The translations under genes were made by a program, and so were the position numbers. The notes beneath the pieces are model-generated. The model was not told where the DNA came from, ran no database searches, and saw only the letters and a list, made by a program, of their open reading frames with translations. Source: Vreelandella nigrificans (GTDB lineage Bacteria > Pseudomonadota > Gammaproteobacteria > Pseudomonadales > Halomonadaceae). From it: a DNA stretch of 64,000 nucleotides. Below, piece after piece: positions 7,610-16,319 of the stretch (position 1 is its first letter; each line of letters begins with the position of its first letter). The stretch covers positions 237,630 through 301,629 of the forward strand of contig NZ_NWUX01000002.1 of the NCBI RefSeq assembly GCF_002374315.1. The letters are read 5' to 3'.

Positions 7610-8851
7610 TTAGTCAGTTTTATTGGTTTCTGGCTCGAAAGCGTATTCATTCACCCATTTGGCTAAATCACCCAGCGCTTTCATGGCACCAAGCTTGGTG
7701 TACTCTCTGGGCCAAACACTCAAAGCCAACCAGCGTCCTTTGACTTCATACCAAGTATCGTTGTCTCCGCCATCTCTGTACCAACTGCAGCCCGGCTGCT
7801 TAGCGACAGGCGTTATGTTCAGAAATGCCTGTTCGGTCTCTTTCAGCCAAGGGTCATTGCTTTCCTGACTTTCCAAATATGCCCGAACCTCGAAACCAAT
7901 GCTTTCATCGCCTTCTGACTCTGATGAAGGGTAATAAATAAGGCAAACTTGAGAGGCTCCACCATGACTCTTACTCCAAGCACGGGGAATGAAACGCCAC
8001 ACTCTTGCTTGTTTCCAATTTTCCGGCTTCTTATTAGTAGTGAGCTCGTTGATGTCTATGCCTAACTCAGCAGCGATAGAGCTTTTCCCTTCCACCATCA
8101 ACTCTTGTTCGAATTGCTCTAAACGCTGAGATGCTTCGTGCAAGTCATTGAAATGTTTTAACGAAAATAACAGCTCATCTTTCGTCATTGTCTTTTCTTC
8201 TGTTGGATGGGCGATAGAGGAGAGGTGCTGCAACAACTCTTGATAGAAAATTTGCCATTTTGTCTGGCTAGATAGTGCTGCATCTTGCCCGTACAGTTCA
8301 TAGGCCGAGACCAATAGTGCTGCATAGGATAGTGTCGGCCAGCCTGCGCTATTGGCGGGAGCAAGAACGCTTTGCTTTGCGTCGTCTGGGCATAGAATGC
8401 ATTTGTAGGCTTTAACCCCGTAGCTGTTCAGCAAATCGTTATAGGCATCAAACGGATTATTCTCCGCCGAAGCCCAAACTTTATGCTCAATGCCCAAAAC
8501 GAAGTCATTTCCTGAAACCACTAGATCAAGGCGCTTGGTCGTTTCGCTCTCAGCATTCCAACTGCCTGCTTCCCGCTCAGTAGTAACCGTTTCCCAGTCG
8601 ATTTGCTGTAGATGTTCGTGATCGAATTGACCTCTACGTACGAGTGCATGCAGCAGGGCTTTGGCTAACCAGTGGGGCGCACCGGGATAACCGCCCATAA
8701 AGAAGGCCATTAAGTTCGATAGGCGATTCTCATTCTGCCCAGGCCCTGCAACGGAAAATAGATTGGGGATAGGGGGTGGCGGTTTGGGCAGCAGAGCCAG
8801 CTTCTCGAAAAACCGTTCCAACGCTGCCAAATCAGTTGTTTCTGAATGCAT
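7610..8851 (-). CDS. PD-(D/E)XK nuclease-superfamily protein
   Basis: 413 residues. The N-terminal third carries a PD-(D/E)XK pattern: Glu41 in GQNENRLS, Asp109 in RLDLVVS, then Glu122 and Lys124 in GIEHKVWA. This resembles the family often annotated as PD-(D/E)XK nuclease superfamily in defence or mobile contexts. The remaining two thirds have no motif I recognise; a Trp-rich stretch lies near the C terminus. It starts only nine bases after the UbiF-like gene ends, on the same strand, so the two may be cotranscribed, although their functions do not obviously match. Role unknown; a nuclease activity is inferred only from the catalytic residues. Confidence 0.7.
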   Translation of the reverse strand: MHSETTDLAALERFFEKLALLPKPPPPIPNLFSVAGPGQNENRLSNLMAFFMGGYPGAPHWLAKALLHALVRRGQFDHEHLQQIDWETVTTEREAGSWNAESETTKRLDLVVSGNDFVLGIEHKVWASAENNPFDAYNDLLNSYGVKAYKCILCPDDAKQSVLAPANSAGWPTLSYAALLVSAYELYGQDAALSSQTKWQIFYQELLQHLSSIAHPTEEKTMTKDELLFSLKHFNDLHEASQRLEQFEQELMVEGKSSIAAELGIDINELTTNKKPENWKQARVWRFIPRAWSKSHGGASQVCLIYYPSSESEGDESIGFEVRAYLESQESNDPWLKETEQAFLNITPVAKQPGCSWYRDGGDNDTWYEVKGRWLALSVWPREYTKLGAMKALGDLAKWVNEYAFEPETNKTD

Positions 8852-8860
8852 TAATTAATC

Positions 8861-10033
8861 CTAAAACATTTTGAACGGATTCAGCCCATTAGCTTGCTGC
8901 ATCATCATGCGTTTGGCGAACGGGAAGCGCTCAGCGAGCTGCAGGCTTAAATCGCCTAGCTGGCGCAGCGGTTTGGCACCGGTAAACAGGTGATGAAAAC
9001 TGTCGGTGGCGGCGATCATCGCCTGATTGGCCGCGCGGCGCTGGCACTCAAAACGCAGTAGGTTGAGGTAGTCGCCGGGGTCGCGGCCCTGAATAATGAT
9101 CTCGGCCAGGGTGTCGGCATCATGAAGACCGATATTAAGCCCTTGCCCTGCTAGGGGATGCACCACATGGGCGGCATCGCCAATTAGCGCCAAGCGCTTG
9201 CTGATATAGCGTTTGGCATGCTGGCGTTTAATTGGAAAACTGCCCCGGGCCACAATGCGAGTTAGCTTGCCTAGGCGTTTGGGAAAGGCGGTTTCTATTG
9301 CCATCTGAAGGGCGTCGTCGGAGAGTTGCTCGCGTGCTTTAGACGCTTCATCACCGTCGTACCACACGAGTGATGCGCGCTGGCCTGGTAACGGTAGCAT
9401 GGCAATCGGGCCTGTAGGGGTGAAGCATTGCCAGCTTACATCTTGTTGGGGAAGCTCGGTCTCTACATTGATAATCAACGCCCGCTGATGGTAGTCGTAG
9501 CTGCTGGTGCTGATCCCCGCTAGCTCTCTGAGTGTTGAACGTGCGCCGTCCGCGCCAACAATTAATCGGGCGCTTAAGGTTTGGCCGTTATCCAGCTCCA
9601 GCATACGGGCGGTGCTGGTCGCCATGGTGCTTAGCGGTACGCACTGGGTGTAACAGGTAATGCTGGGCAAATTCTCCAGGCGCTGCCACAGCGCATATTG
9701 CAGCGTGCGATTTTCAATAAAAATACCAAAGTCTTCCATGCCACTGTCTTGGGCAGAGAACAGCGAGTGACCAGAGCCATCCTGATTCGCTACATCGATA
9801 TGACGAAACGGGCAGCAGCGCTCTTCCGGCAGCATGGTGCCACTCGCTTTCACAAACGCCAGCGAGCGGGCATTGAGCGAGGAGATACGCAGATCATAAT
9901 CGCCACTGGGTGGGGTAGGGGCGTGGCCGCGCTCCACTAACCCAACAGAGATGCCCGCATGGCCTAGCCTAGCAGCCAGGGCGGCACCCACCATGCCGCC
10001 GCCGACAATAATAATCTCGTGATCCCACTGCAT
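8861..10033 (-). CDS. ubiF: UbiF-like FAD-dependent ubiquinone-biosynthesis hydroxylase
   Basis: 390-residue flavoprotein monooxygenase of the UbiH/UbiF/VisC/COQ6 family. It has the N-terminal FAD-binding GGGMVGAALAARL, the middle VGADGARS motif and the C-terminal GDAAHVVHPLAGQGLNIG. The central part (WQCFTPTGPIAMLPL and ASLVWYDGD) is closest to what I know of E. coli UbiF, which hydroxylates C6 of the demethoxyubiquinol intermediate. Membrane-associated, aerobic. The start at 10033 is preferred over an upstream frame extension because GGAG lies seven bases before it. It is divergent from the sirtuin gene and 9 bp ahead of the PD-(D/E)XK gene. Distinguishing UbiF from UbiH or UbiI by eye is not fully safe. 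Confidence 0.75.
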   Translation of the reverse strand: MQWDHEIIIVGGGMVGAALAARLGHAGISVGLVERGHAPTPPSGDYDLRISSLNARSLAFVKASGTMLPEERCCPFRHIDVANQDGSGHSLFSAQDSGMEDFGIFIENRTLQYALWQRLENLPSITCYTQCVPLSTMATSTARMLELDNGQTLSARLIVGADGARSTLRELAGISTSSYDYHQRALIINVETELPQQDVSWQCFTPTGPIAMLPLPGQRASLVWYDGDEASKAREQLSDDALQMAIETAFPKRLGKLTRIVARGSFPIKRQHAKRYISKRLALIGDAAHVVHPLAGQGLNIGLHDADTLAEIIIQGRDPGDYLNLLRFECQRRAANQAMIAATDSFHHLFTGAKPLRQLGDLSLQLAERFPFAKRMMMQQANGLNPFKMF

Positions 10034-10130
10034 GAGATTCTCCTTACGTTGAATAATGAGGGCACATTGCATGTCCCTTGATTGTCATACAGTATCGTTT
10101 ACTTGTCGTAATGTTGCCTAGGGTGATCCA

Positions 10131-11012
10131 TTGACGCAGGCCGTGGAAATGATGAATAGCATTGCGCAGATGGGTGAAGCGCTGGCGGATTTTATAGAGC
10201 GCCACCCCAAACTGTGGGTGATTACCGGGGCGGGAGTGAGTACCGATAGCGGTATTCCTGACTACCGCGACGCAGATGGGCAGTGGAAGCGGCCGCCGCC
10301 GGTCCAGCATGGCGATTTTATGGCATCAATAGCGGTGCGCCAGCGTTACTGGGCGCGAGCACTGGTCGGTTTTAAAGCAATGCGTGAAGCCCAGGTGAGC
10401 GGTGCCCACCGGGCGTTGGCAGCGCTTGAGTCTATGGGGCATATAGAGCTATTGGTGACCCAAAATGTGGATCGCCTACACCAGCGGGCGGGGTCGAGAA
10501 AGGTAGTGGATCTGCATGGTCGAGCAGACATCGTGGCGTGTCTGTCGTGCGGTTATCAAATGATGCGTCATGCCATGCACAGCGAAATGGCCACCATGAA
10601 CCCCTATTTTACAACCTTGGATGCCCGCCATGCGCCAGATGGTGATGCGGATTTAGAGACCGATTTCTCGACCTTTAAAGTACTGGATTGCCCGCGCTGT
10701 CGAGGGATTTTAAAACCCCAGGTTGTCTATTATGGCGATGTGGTGCCACCTGCTCGGCGCCTAGCTGCTCAGGCTGGACTTGAAAATGCCAACGCGGTAC
10801 TGGCGGTGGGCACATCATTGATGGTCTATTCCGGTTACCGCTTCTGTCGCGATGCCCACGCCATGGGCTTGCCAGTTGCTTCGCTTTCACTGGGTGTGAC
10901 CCGCGCCGATACGTTGTTAACTCACCAGTGGCGTGCCCCTATTACACCCGTGCTAGAACATGCGTTAAAGGTACTGCGCTTTTCGTCTACGCTGGTATCG
11001 ACAACAGGTTAA
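10131..11012 (+). CDS. Sir2-family NAD-dependent protein deacylase
   Basis: Sirtuin of up to 293 residues. Motifs in order: GAGVSTDSGIPDYRD (NAD-binding), TQNVD, the catalytic His in LHGRAD, a CLSC...CPRC zinc-binding pair, KPQVVYYGD and AVGTSLMVY. It removes acyl groups from protein lysines with NAD cleavage in the cytoplasm. The start is uncertain: TTG 10131 is the far end of the frame, ATGs occur at 10149 and 10152, and none has a strong ribosome binding site. It is divergently transcribed from the UbiF-like gene across a gap of about 100 bp. Length and the long spacer between the CxxC pairs resemble the proteobacterial class II/SIR2 type more than short CobB. Confidence 0.88.
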   Translation: MTQAVEMMNSIAQMGEALADFIERHPKLWVITGAGVSTDSGIPDYRDADGQWKRPPPVQHGDFMASIAVRQRYWARALVGFKAMREAQVSGAHRALAALESMGHIELLVTQNVDRLHQRAGSRKVVDLHGRADIVACLSCGYQMMRHAMHSEMATMNPYFTTLDARHAPDGDADLETDFSTFKVLDCPRCRGILKPQVVYYGDVVPPARRLAAQAGLENANAVLAVGTSLMVYSGYRFCRDAHAMGLPVASLSLGVTRADTLLTHQWRAPITPVLEHALKVLRFSSTLVSTTG

Positions 11013-11054
11013 CCTGACTAGAATAGTCGGAAATAGCCACGCCTTGGAGCGATT

Positions 11055-12518
11055 ATGCTGACCTTTGAACACCGCTTCGCCTCGCTGCCCGAGCCGCTCT
11101 GGGTTGCCTGCCAACCAACACCCGTGAATCACCCAGCGCTGATTGTATTTAATGAGCGCTTGGCAGAAATGCTAGGCATGCAGGTTAAACCTGATGATGC
11201 CACCCTTGCCCAATGGTTTAGTGGCAACCAGTTGCCGCCAGGCGCGGAACCACGTGCGCTGGGCTACGCTGGGCATCAGTTTGGCAACTTTGTGCCGCAA
11301 CTAGGTGATGGCCGTGCGCTGCTGTTGGGGGAGGTCATCGACCAGCACGGTGTACGTCGTGATGTGCAACTCAAAGGCAGCGGCCGTACGCCATTTTCCC
11401 GTGGCGGCGATGGTCGCTCGCCCTTAGGCCCTGTGTTGCGAGAGTATTTGGTCAGCGAATTTATGGCTGCAATGGGTGTTCCCACCACGCGTGCCCTGGC
11501 TGCCGTCACCAGTGGTGAGCGGGTGGTACGCCAACTACCCGAGCCGGGCGCAGTATTTACCCGCGTGACCAGCAGTCATATTCGTGTGGGTACGTTCCAA
11601 TTTGCTGCTGCACGTCGGGATGAGCAGGCACTAAAAGCCCTCGCCGACCATGTGATTGCCCGTCACTACCCCGAAGCTGCTAGTGCCGAAGATCCTTATT
11701 TGGCGCTGTTAGAAGCAGTGTTAGCTCGGCAAGTTGTGTTGGTGGCTCGCTGGATGAGCCTTGGTTTTATTCATGGCGTGATGAATACCGACAACTGCAG
11801 TATTGCAGGGGAAACCATTGATTACGGCCCCTGTGCCTTTATGGAGCAGTTTGACCCGCAAAAGGTCTATAGCTCGATTGATCAAGGCAAACGCTATGCC
11901 TTTGATAACCAGCCTGCCATTGCCCAATGGAATCTGGCACGCTTTGCCGAAACACTTCTGCCACTGATGCGCGAAGAGGGCGATACCGTGGTAGAGCAGG
12001 CTACCGAGATCATTCGCCGCTTTGAGCCACTGTTTGATGCTGAACAGCGCCGCCTGCATGCGGATAAACTGGGCCTCTCACCAGAAAGCGACCACGCTGT
12101 GTCACTGATGGAAGGGTTGGAAAATCAGATGCATCAAGGACGCATGGATATGACCGGTACCTTTGATGCATTGACCCATTATGCGGAAACCTCAAGTGAG
12201 CAGCACAAGAAGGCACTGCTAGCGCTGACGACTCAGCCCAACCAGTTGACGGTATGGCTAGATGAGTGGCAAGCAGTACAAGCTGCCAGCCAAGATAGCC
12301 AGCGCTTGGCCGACATGCGCCGTGCTAACCCAGTGATTATTCCCCGTAACCACCGAATTCAAGAAGTTATTGATGCGGCTTACGAGGGCGATTTTGGTCC
12401 TTTCCATACACTACTAGCGGTCGTCACCAAACCATTTGATGACTCCGTTGACGCACGCCGCCTGGCGGCACCCGCCACCCAGAGTGAACAGGTGTTAAGA
12501 ACATTCTGCGGCACCTGA
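11055..12518 (+). CDS. selO: SelO/YdiU protein adenylyltransferase
   Basis: 487-residue pseudokinase of the SelO (YdiU, UPF0061) family, which transfers AMP from ATP to protein hydroxyl groups and contributes to redox homeostasis. Recognisable pieces are the GYAGHQFGNFVPQLGDGRA opening, the KGSGRTPFSR nucleotide-binding loop, HGVMNTDN with the metal-binding Asp-Asn, the DYGPCAFME segment, and a Cys near the C terminus (RTFCGT) at the place where eukaryotic SelO has selenocysteine. Length is typical of bacterial SelO (about 480-490). It lies 42 bp after the sirtuin gene and 44 bp before dinB. A LexA box separates it from dinB, so they are probably separate units. Confidence 0.92.
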   Translation: MLTFEHRFASLPEPLWVACQPTPVNHPALIVFNERLAEMLGMQVKPDDATLAQWFSGNQLPPGAEPRALGYAGHQFGNFVPQLGDGRALLLGEVIDQHGVRRDVQLKGSGRTPFSRGGDGRSPLGPVLREYLVSEFMAAMGVPTTRALAAVTSGERVVRQLPEPGAVFTRVTSSHIRVGTFQFAAARRDEQALKALADHVIARHYPEAASAEDPYLALLEAVLARQVVLVARWMSLGFIHGVMNTDNCSIAGETIDYGPCAFMEQFDPQKVYSSIDQGKRYAFDNQPAIAQWNLARFAETLLPLMREEGDTVVEQATEIIRRFEPLFDAEQRRLHADKLGLSPESDHAVSLMEGLENQMHQGRMDMTGTFDALTHYAETSSEQHKKALLALTTQPNQLTVWLDEWQAVQAASQDSQRLADMRRANPVIIPRNHRIQEVIDAAYEGDFGPFHTLLAVVTKPFDDSVDARRLAAPATQSEQVLRTFCGT

Positions 12519-12530
12519 TGCTGTGATAAA

Positions 12531-12546
12531 CTGTGGTTTTTTACAG
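12531..12546 (+). promoter_or_regulatory. LexA (SOS) box upstream of dinB
   Basis: CTGTGGTTTTTTACAG matches the gammaproteobacterial LexA consensus CTGT-N8-ACAG exactly at its conserved ends. It lies 16 bp before the dinB GTG start, where a bound repressor would block the promoter or early elongation. Confidence 0.8.
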
Positions 12547-12562
12547 TTAGTAAAGGTGGCCA

Positions 12563-13609
12563 GTGCGCAAGATCATTCACTGCGACTGTGACTGTTTTTA
12601 CGCCTCGGTGGAGATGCGAGATAACCCAGCGCTGCGGGATATCCCTATTGCCATCGGCGGCAGTGTGGAGCAGCGCGGGGTGGTCGCTACCTGTAACTAT
12701 CCGGCTCGTGAGTTTGGCATTCATTCGGCGATGCCCATGGGCCAAGCACTGAAGCGCTGCCCGCACCTGACAGTCATTCGCGGTGATATGGCCAAATACA
12801 AGGCAGTGGCGCGTCAAGTCTTTGCGATTTATCGAGATGTAACCGAGCTAATTGAACCGCTCTCACTTGATGAAGCCTTTTTAGACGTTTCCGCTGTCAC
12901 TCTGTACCACGGTAGCGCTACCCGTATGGCCGAGGCGATTCGCCAGCGTGTGAAAAGTGAAATCGGCATCACTGTCTCGGCGGGAGTCGCACCTAACAAA
13001 TTTCTCGCCAAAATTGCCAGCGATTGGCGCAAGCCCGATGGCCTGTTTGTTATCACCCCCGATGAGATTGATAGTTTTGTGCAGCAGCTGCCGGTAAAGA
13101 AAATCCACGGAGTAGGGCCGCGCACCGCTGAAAAACTGGCAGGGCTGGGTATCCATACCGGCGCGGATTTGCGCGCTCGCCCACTCACCGAGCTGGTAGA
13201 GCAGTTTGGCCGCTTCGGCCATCGGCTGTTTGAGCTTAGCCATGGGCGTGACGAGCGACCGGTGAAAACCCACCGCGAGCGTAAGTCGATTAGCACCGAG
13301 CAAACCTACTCTAAAGACCTGCCTACCCTGGAGGCTTGTTGCCGAGAGCTGCCCGAATTAATTAGTGACCTAGAGCAGCGCTATTCCAGGCTAGACCCAG
13401 CGCCCGCTGTGCGTGGGCTAATGGTGAAAGTGAAATTCAATGACTTTACTCAAACCACTGTGGAGCACGCTGACCCAGCGCCTAATCTTGAGCAATTTGA
13501 AACGCTACTTAACGTTGGCTGGTCGCGAGGAGCAAGGCCTGTGCGGCTACTAGGTGTTGGCTATCGTTTGGCAGAAGAAACCACCGTTCAGCAACTCTCG
13601 CTGTTTTAA
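12563..13609 (+). CDS. dinB: DNA polymerase IV (Y family)
   Basis: 348-residue error-prone translesion polymerase. The catalytic acidic residues are in DCDCFYASVE near the N terminus (Asp8) and SLDEAFLD around residue 100. These are followed by a helix-hairpin-helix (IHGVGPRTAEKLAGLGI) and the little-finger domain. The C terminus ends QQLSLF, a QLxLF-type beta-clamp binding motif, here complete. The start is GTG 12563 with an AGGTGG upstream. A LexA box just ahead of the gene predicts SOS induction. The gene is full length. Confidence 0.94.
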   Translation: MRKIIHCDCDCFYASVEMRDNPALRDIPIAIGGSVEQRGVVATCNYPAREFGIHSAMPMGQALKRCPHLTVIRGDMAKYKAVARQVFAIYRDVTELIEPLSLDEAFLDVSAVTLYHGSATRMAEAIRQRVKSEIGITVSAGVAPNKFLAKIASDWRKPDGLFVITPDEIDSFVQQLPVKKIHGVGPRTAEKLAGLGIHTGADLRARPLTELVEQFGRFGHRLFELSHGRDERPVKTHRERKSISTEQTYSKDLPTLEACCRELPELISDLEQRYSRLDPAPAVRGLMVKVKFNDFTQTTVEHADPAPNLEQFETLLNVGWSRGARPVRLLGVGYRLAEETTVQQLSLF

Positions 13610-13749
13610 TTAGCCTGTTAATACTTATGTCGATTGACGGTTTGTCAGGCGCACGTTAAAACAGATGTATGATAGTTTGTCCAAACAACCGATAGCGCTG
13701 ATGCTGCGCCAGCGCTGCTCTTCTATCTTATTACTCTGCGAGCCAAACC

Positions 13750-14571
13750 ATGCCTGCCCATGTTGCCCAACGCCCTCGCTTAGTGTTCGCCCATGCGAAT
13801 GGCTTTCCTGGCTTAAGCTACCGCACCTTGCTGGATCCACTAGCGGACACCTTTGATCTCCACCCGCTGGATCGCTTGGGGCACCACCCTGACTACCCGG
13901 TAAATCATAACTGGGGCAATTTAGTCGATGAGCTACTGAGCTACTTACCTGATACTGGTGCGCCACTATTGGGTGTTGGTCACTCGCTTGGTGGCACTTT
14001 GATGGCCATGGCGGCAGACAAGCAGCCAGAGCGCTTTTGCGGGGTGATTATGCTCGACCCGCCGTTAATGCTGGGGCCGGATGCCTGGGTGATGAAAGCG
14101 GCCAAGCGGTTTGGCTTTATGGATCGCATCACGCCTGCTGGTAAAACCCAGGGGCGGCGCAGTGTGTGGCCAAGCCGCGAAGCAATGGCTAACTCGTTGC
14201 GCCGCCGTGGGCTATTTCGGCGCTTTACCCCAGAGGCATTAAACGACTACATTGAAGCAGGCTCGCGCTTGTTAGACGACGGTAGCGCTGAGCTAACCTT
14301 CGACCCGAGTGTCGAGGTGGAGATTTTTCGCCATTTGCCGGATCACCTTTCTGGGCTGCCACGCCGAGTAGGTGTGCCGCTTCAATTGGTGGCAGGAAGG
14401 GAGTCACACTTACTCACCCCCACACGGGTTAAGCGGCTCCAACGTCGCGGCTTGGCCATTAGCGAGGTCCCCGGCACCCACATGTTCCCTATGGAGCATC
14501 CAGATGAAACGCGAACCGCAATACTAGCGGCGTGGCAGCGTTTTGAACAGGGAGCCATTAAGCGCGCATAA
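13750..14571 (+). CDS. Alpha/beta-hydrolase fold protein
   Basis: 273-residue alpha/beta hydrolase. The nucleophile elbow is GHSLGG (about residues 78-83), an early HANGFPG strand supplies the oxyanion-hole HxNG-type motif, and GTHMFPMEHP near the C terminus holds the catalytic His. No signal peptide, so cytoplasmic. It sits 140 bp after dinB and 18 bp before a small YkoF-like gene that ends in a shared terminator. The substrate cannot be told from sequence. Confidence 0.8.
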   Translation: MPAHVAQRPRLVFAHANGFPGLSYRTLLDPLADTFDLHPLDRLGHHPDYPVNHNWGNLVDELLSYLPDTGAPLLGVGHSLGGTLMAMAADKQPERFCGVIMLDPPLMLGPDAWVMKAAKRFGFMDRITPAGKTQGRRSVWPSREAMANSLRRRGLFRRFTPEALNDYIEAGSRLLDDGSAELTFDPSVEVEIFRHLPDHLSGLPRRVGVPLQLVAGRESHLLTPTRVKRLQRRGLAISEVPGTHMFPMEHPDETRTAILAAWQRFEQGAIKRA

Positions 14572-14589
14572 ATAGCCTAAGGAGGCAGG

Positions 14590-14838
14590 ATGTATCTTTC
14601 CGTACAGCTCAGCTATTACCCGTTGGCCGATGATTTTAAGCCAGTGGTTAAAGAGGTGGTAAAACGTTTGGAAGCTACAGGATTGGAGGTACACCCTAAC
14701 CGAATGAGTACCCAGGTGTTTGGGGAGTTCGATGCAGTGATGGCAGCCTTAAGCGATGTAATGAAGTGGTCGTTTGAGACTCACGGCAAAGCCGTCTTTA
14801 CGGCTAACTTCCTTGAGGGTGACCGGCGTCCACGTTAA
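14590..14838 (+). CDS. YkoF/thiamine-binding-like small protein
   Basis: 82-residue protein beginning MYLSVQLSYYPLADDF. It matches the pattern of YkoF/MTH1187-type ferredoxin-like folds, some of which bind thiamine or HMP: a strand, a helix with VVKEVVKRLEATG, a strand EVHPNRMSTQVFG, then a second helix. A strong AAGGAGG lies just before the start. It is the last gene before a perfect terminator. Thiamine binding is a family-level possibility only; there is no thiamine gene nearby. Confidence 0.65.
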   Translation: MYLSVQLSYYPLADDFKPVVKEVVKRLEATGLEVHPNRMSTQVFGEFDAVMAALSDVMKWSFETHGKAVFTANFLEGDRRPR

Positions 14839-14840
14839 AA

Positions 14841-14896
14841 AAAACGCCGCCCAGCTTTGAGCTGACCCCCAATACCCAATAGTTGGGCGGCGTTTT
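14841..14896. terminator. Bidirectional terminator, 13-bp perfect stem
   Basis: AAAACGCCGCCCA at 14841-14853 pairs with TGGGCGGCGTTTT at 14884-14896. A-runs and T-runs flank both sides, so it can serve the YkoF-like gene (+) and the convergent aminotransferase gene (-). Confidence 0.85.
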
Positions 14897-14915
14897 GTCT
14901 GGTCGTGAATAATGC

Positions 14916-16190
14916 TTATATCAGCGATTCCAGGCAAGATTCGATAATATCCAGCCCTTCATTGAGCACGCTGTCTTCAATCGTGACCGGCATCAGGAAA
15001 CGGATGGTGTTGCCGTACATGCCGCAAGAAAGCAGGATCAACCCTTCTTCACGGGCTTTCTTGCACAGCGCAGCGGCAAGCTCTGGATTCGGCGTGCGAT
15101 CCGTTTTGTTCGAGACCAGCTCAAATGCCGCCATAGCGCCCATGTTGCGCACATGATCAATACATTCAAACTTGTTCTGCCACTCACCAAAACGAGCCGC
15201 TAACTTTTCACCCAACGCTTGGCTTTTCGCAAGAATGTTCTCTTCTTCGAACACTTCCATCACCGCGAGTGCTGCGGCACAGGCAGTGGGGCTGCCGGTG
15301 TAGGTACCGCCAAGAGAGTTGGGGCCTGAGGCGTCCATGACCTTATCAGTGCCGACAATCGCAGAGATTGGCATGCCGTCAGCCATACTTTTCGCCATGG
15401 TCATCATGTCTGGCTCTACGCCGCTATGCTCAATGGCGAACATCTTTCCGGTACGTCCAAAGCCAGACTGCACTTCGTCGACGATCATCAGCATTCCGTG
15501 CTCATCACAAATCTCGCGGATCTTCTTCAGGAAGCTTGTGGGCGCTGGGTAGAAACCGCCTTCACCCAATACCGGCTCCAGAATGATAGCTGCGGTATCT
15601 TTAGGGTTGGCGTCGGTTTTTAACGTCATTTTTAAGCCACGAATGGCTTCATCTTCACTAACGCCGTGATAGGGCACAGGGTAGGGCGCACGGAATACTG
15701 TGCCAGGCATCGGGCCGAAATCGGTTTGATACGGAGCAACTTTGCCGTTCATCGCCATCGTGTAGAAAGTGCGACCGTGATAGCCGCCGTCAAAGCAGAT
15801 GACGTTAGAGCGACCGGTGGCAGCACGGGCAATTTTGACTGCGTTTTCCAGCGCTTCTGCGCCGGAGTTAGCCAGCATTACTTTGGCATGGCCACGCACC
15901 GGTACAATATGGCTGAGTTTTTCAGCCACTTTTACATAGCCCTCATAAGGCATTACCGTCTGGCAGGTATGCATTACCTTATCAAGCTGGGCTTTAACGG
16001 CAGCTACCACTTTGGGGTGGCGGTGACCAATGTTTAGTACGCCAATGCCGCCTGCGAAGTCGATAAAGCGGTTACCGTCAGCGTCCCAGATCTCAGCGTT
16101 TTCGGCACGATCCGCAAAGGCTGTAGCGGGGCTTGCAGCACCTGCTGCGACGTACTTCTGCTTTAGTTCGTTTAGCTCGGCATTGCTCAT
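14916..16190 (-). CDS. gabT: 4-aminobutyrate/5-aminovalerate aminotransferase
   Basis: 424-residue class-III PLP aminotransferase. Features in order: GGIGVLNIGHRHP, the phosphate-binding ANSGAEALENAVKIAR, CFDGGYHGRT, the PLP-nitrogen Asp in IVDEVQSGFGRTG, and the Schiff-base Lys in TMAKSMADGMP. It follows E. coli GabT closely in pattern and length. The GabT/DavT pair is hard to separate; the neighbouring glutarate CoA-transferase and glutaryl-CoA dehydrogenase genes suggest that 5-aminovalerate (lysine degradation) is at least one physiological substrate. A GGAG precedes the ATG at normal distance. The gene ends at a shared terminator. Confidence 0.88.
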   Translation of the reverse strand: MSNAELNELKQKYVAAGAASPATAFADRAENAEIWDADGNRFIDFAGGIGVLNIGHRHPKVVAAVKAQLDKVMHTCQTVMPYEGYVKVAEKLSHIVPVRGHAKVMLANSGAEALENAVKIARAATGRSNVICFDGGYHGRTFYTMAMNGKVAPYQTDFGPMPGTVFRAPYPVPYHGVSEDEAIRGLKMTLKTDANPKDTAAIILEPVLGEGGFYPAPTSFLKKIREICDEHGMLMIVDEVQSGFGRTGKMFAIEHSGVEPDMMTMAKSMADGMPISAIVGTDKVMDASGPNSLGGTYTGSPTACAAALAVMEVFEEENILAKSQALGEKLAARFGEWQNKFECIDHVRNMGAMAAFELVSNKTDRTPNPELAAALCKKAREEGLILLSCGMYGNTIRFLMPVTIEDSVLNEGLDIIESCLESLI

Positions 16191-16319
16191 GGCTCAACTC
16201 CTTCGTATGGTGAATACTACCTCAGCATAGTGCGCAAAAAACGTTAACACATGTATAGCAACGCAATGATGTCTGGGAAGTGTTATATCGCACCTTGCAC
16301 GATGAGGCGTTGTCCTGCG

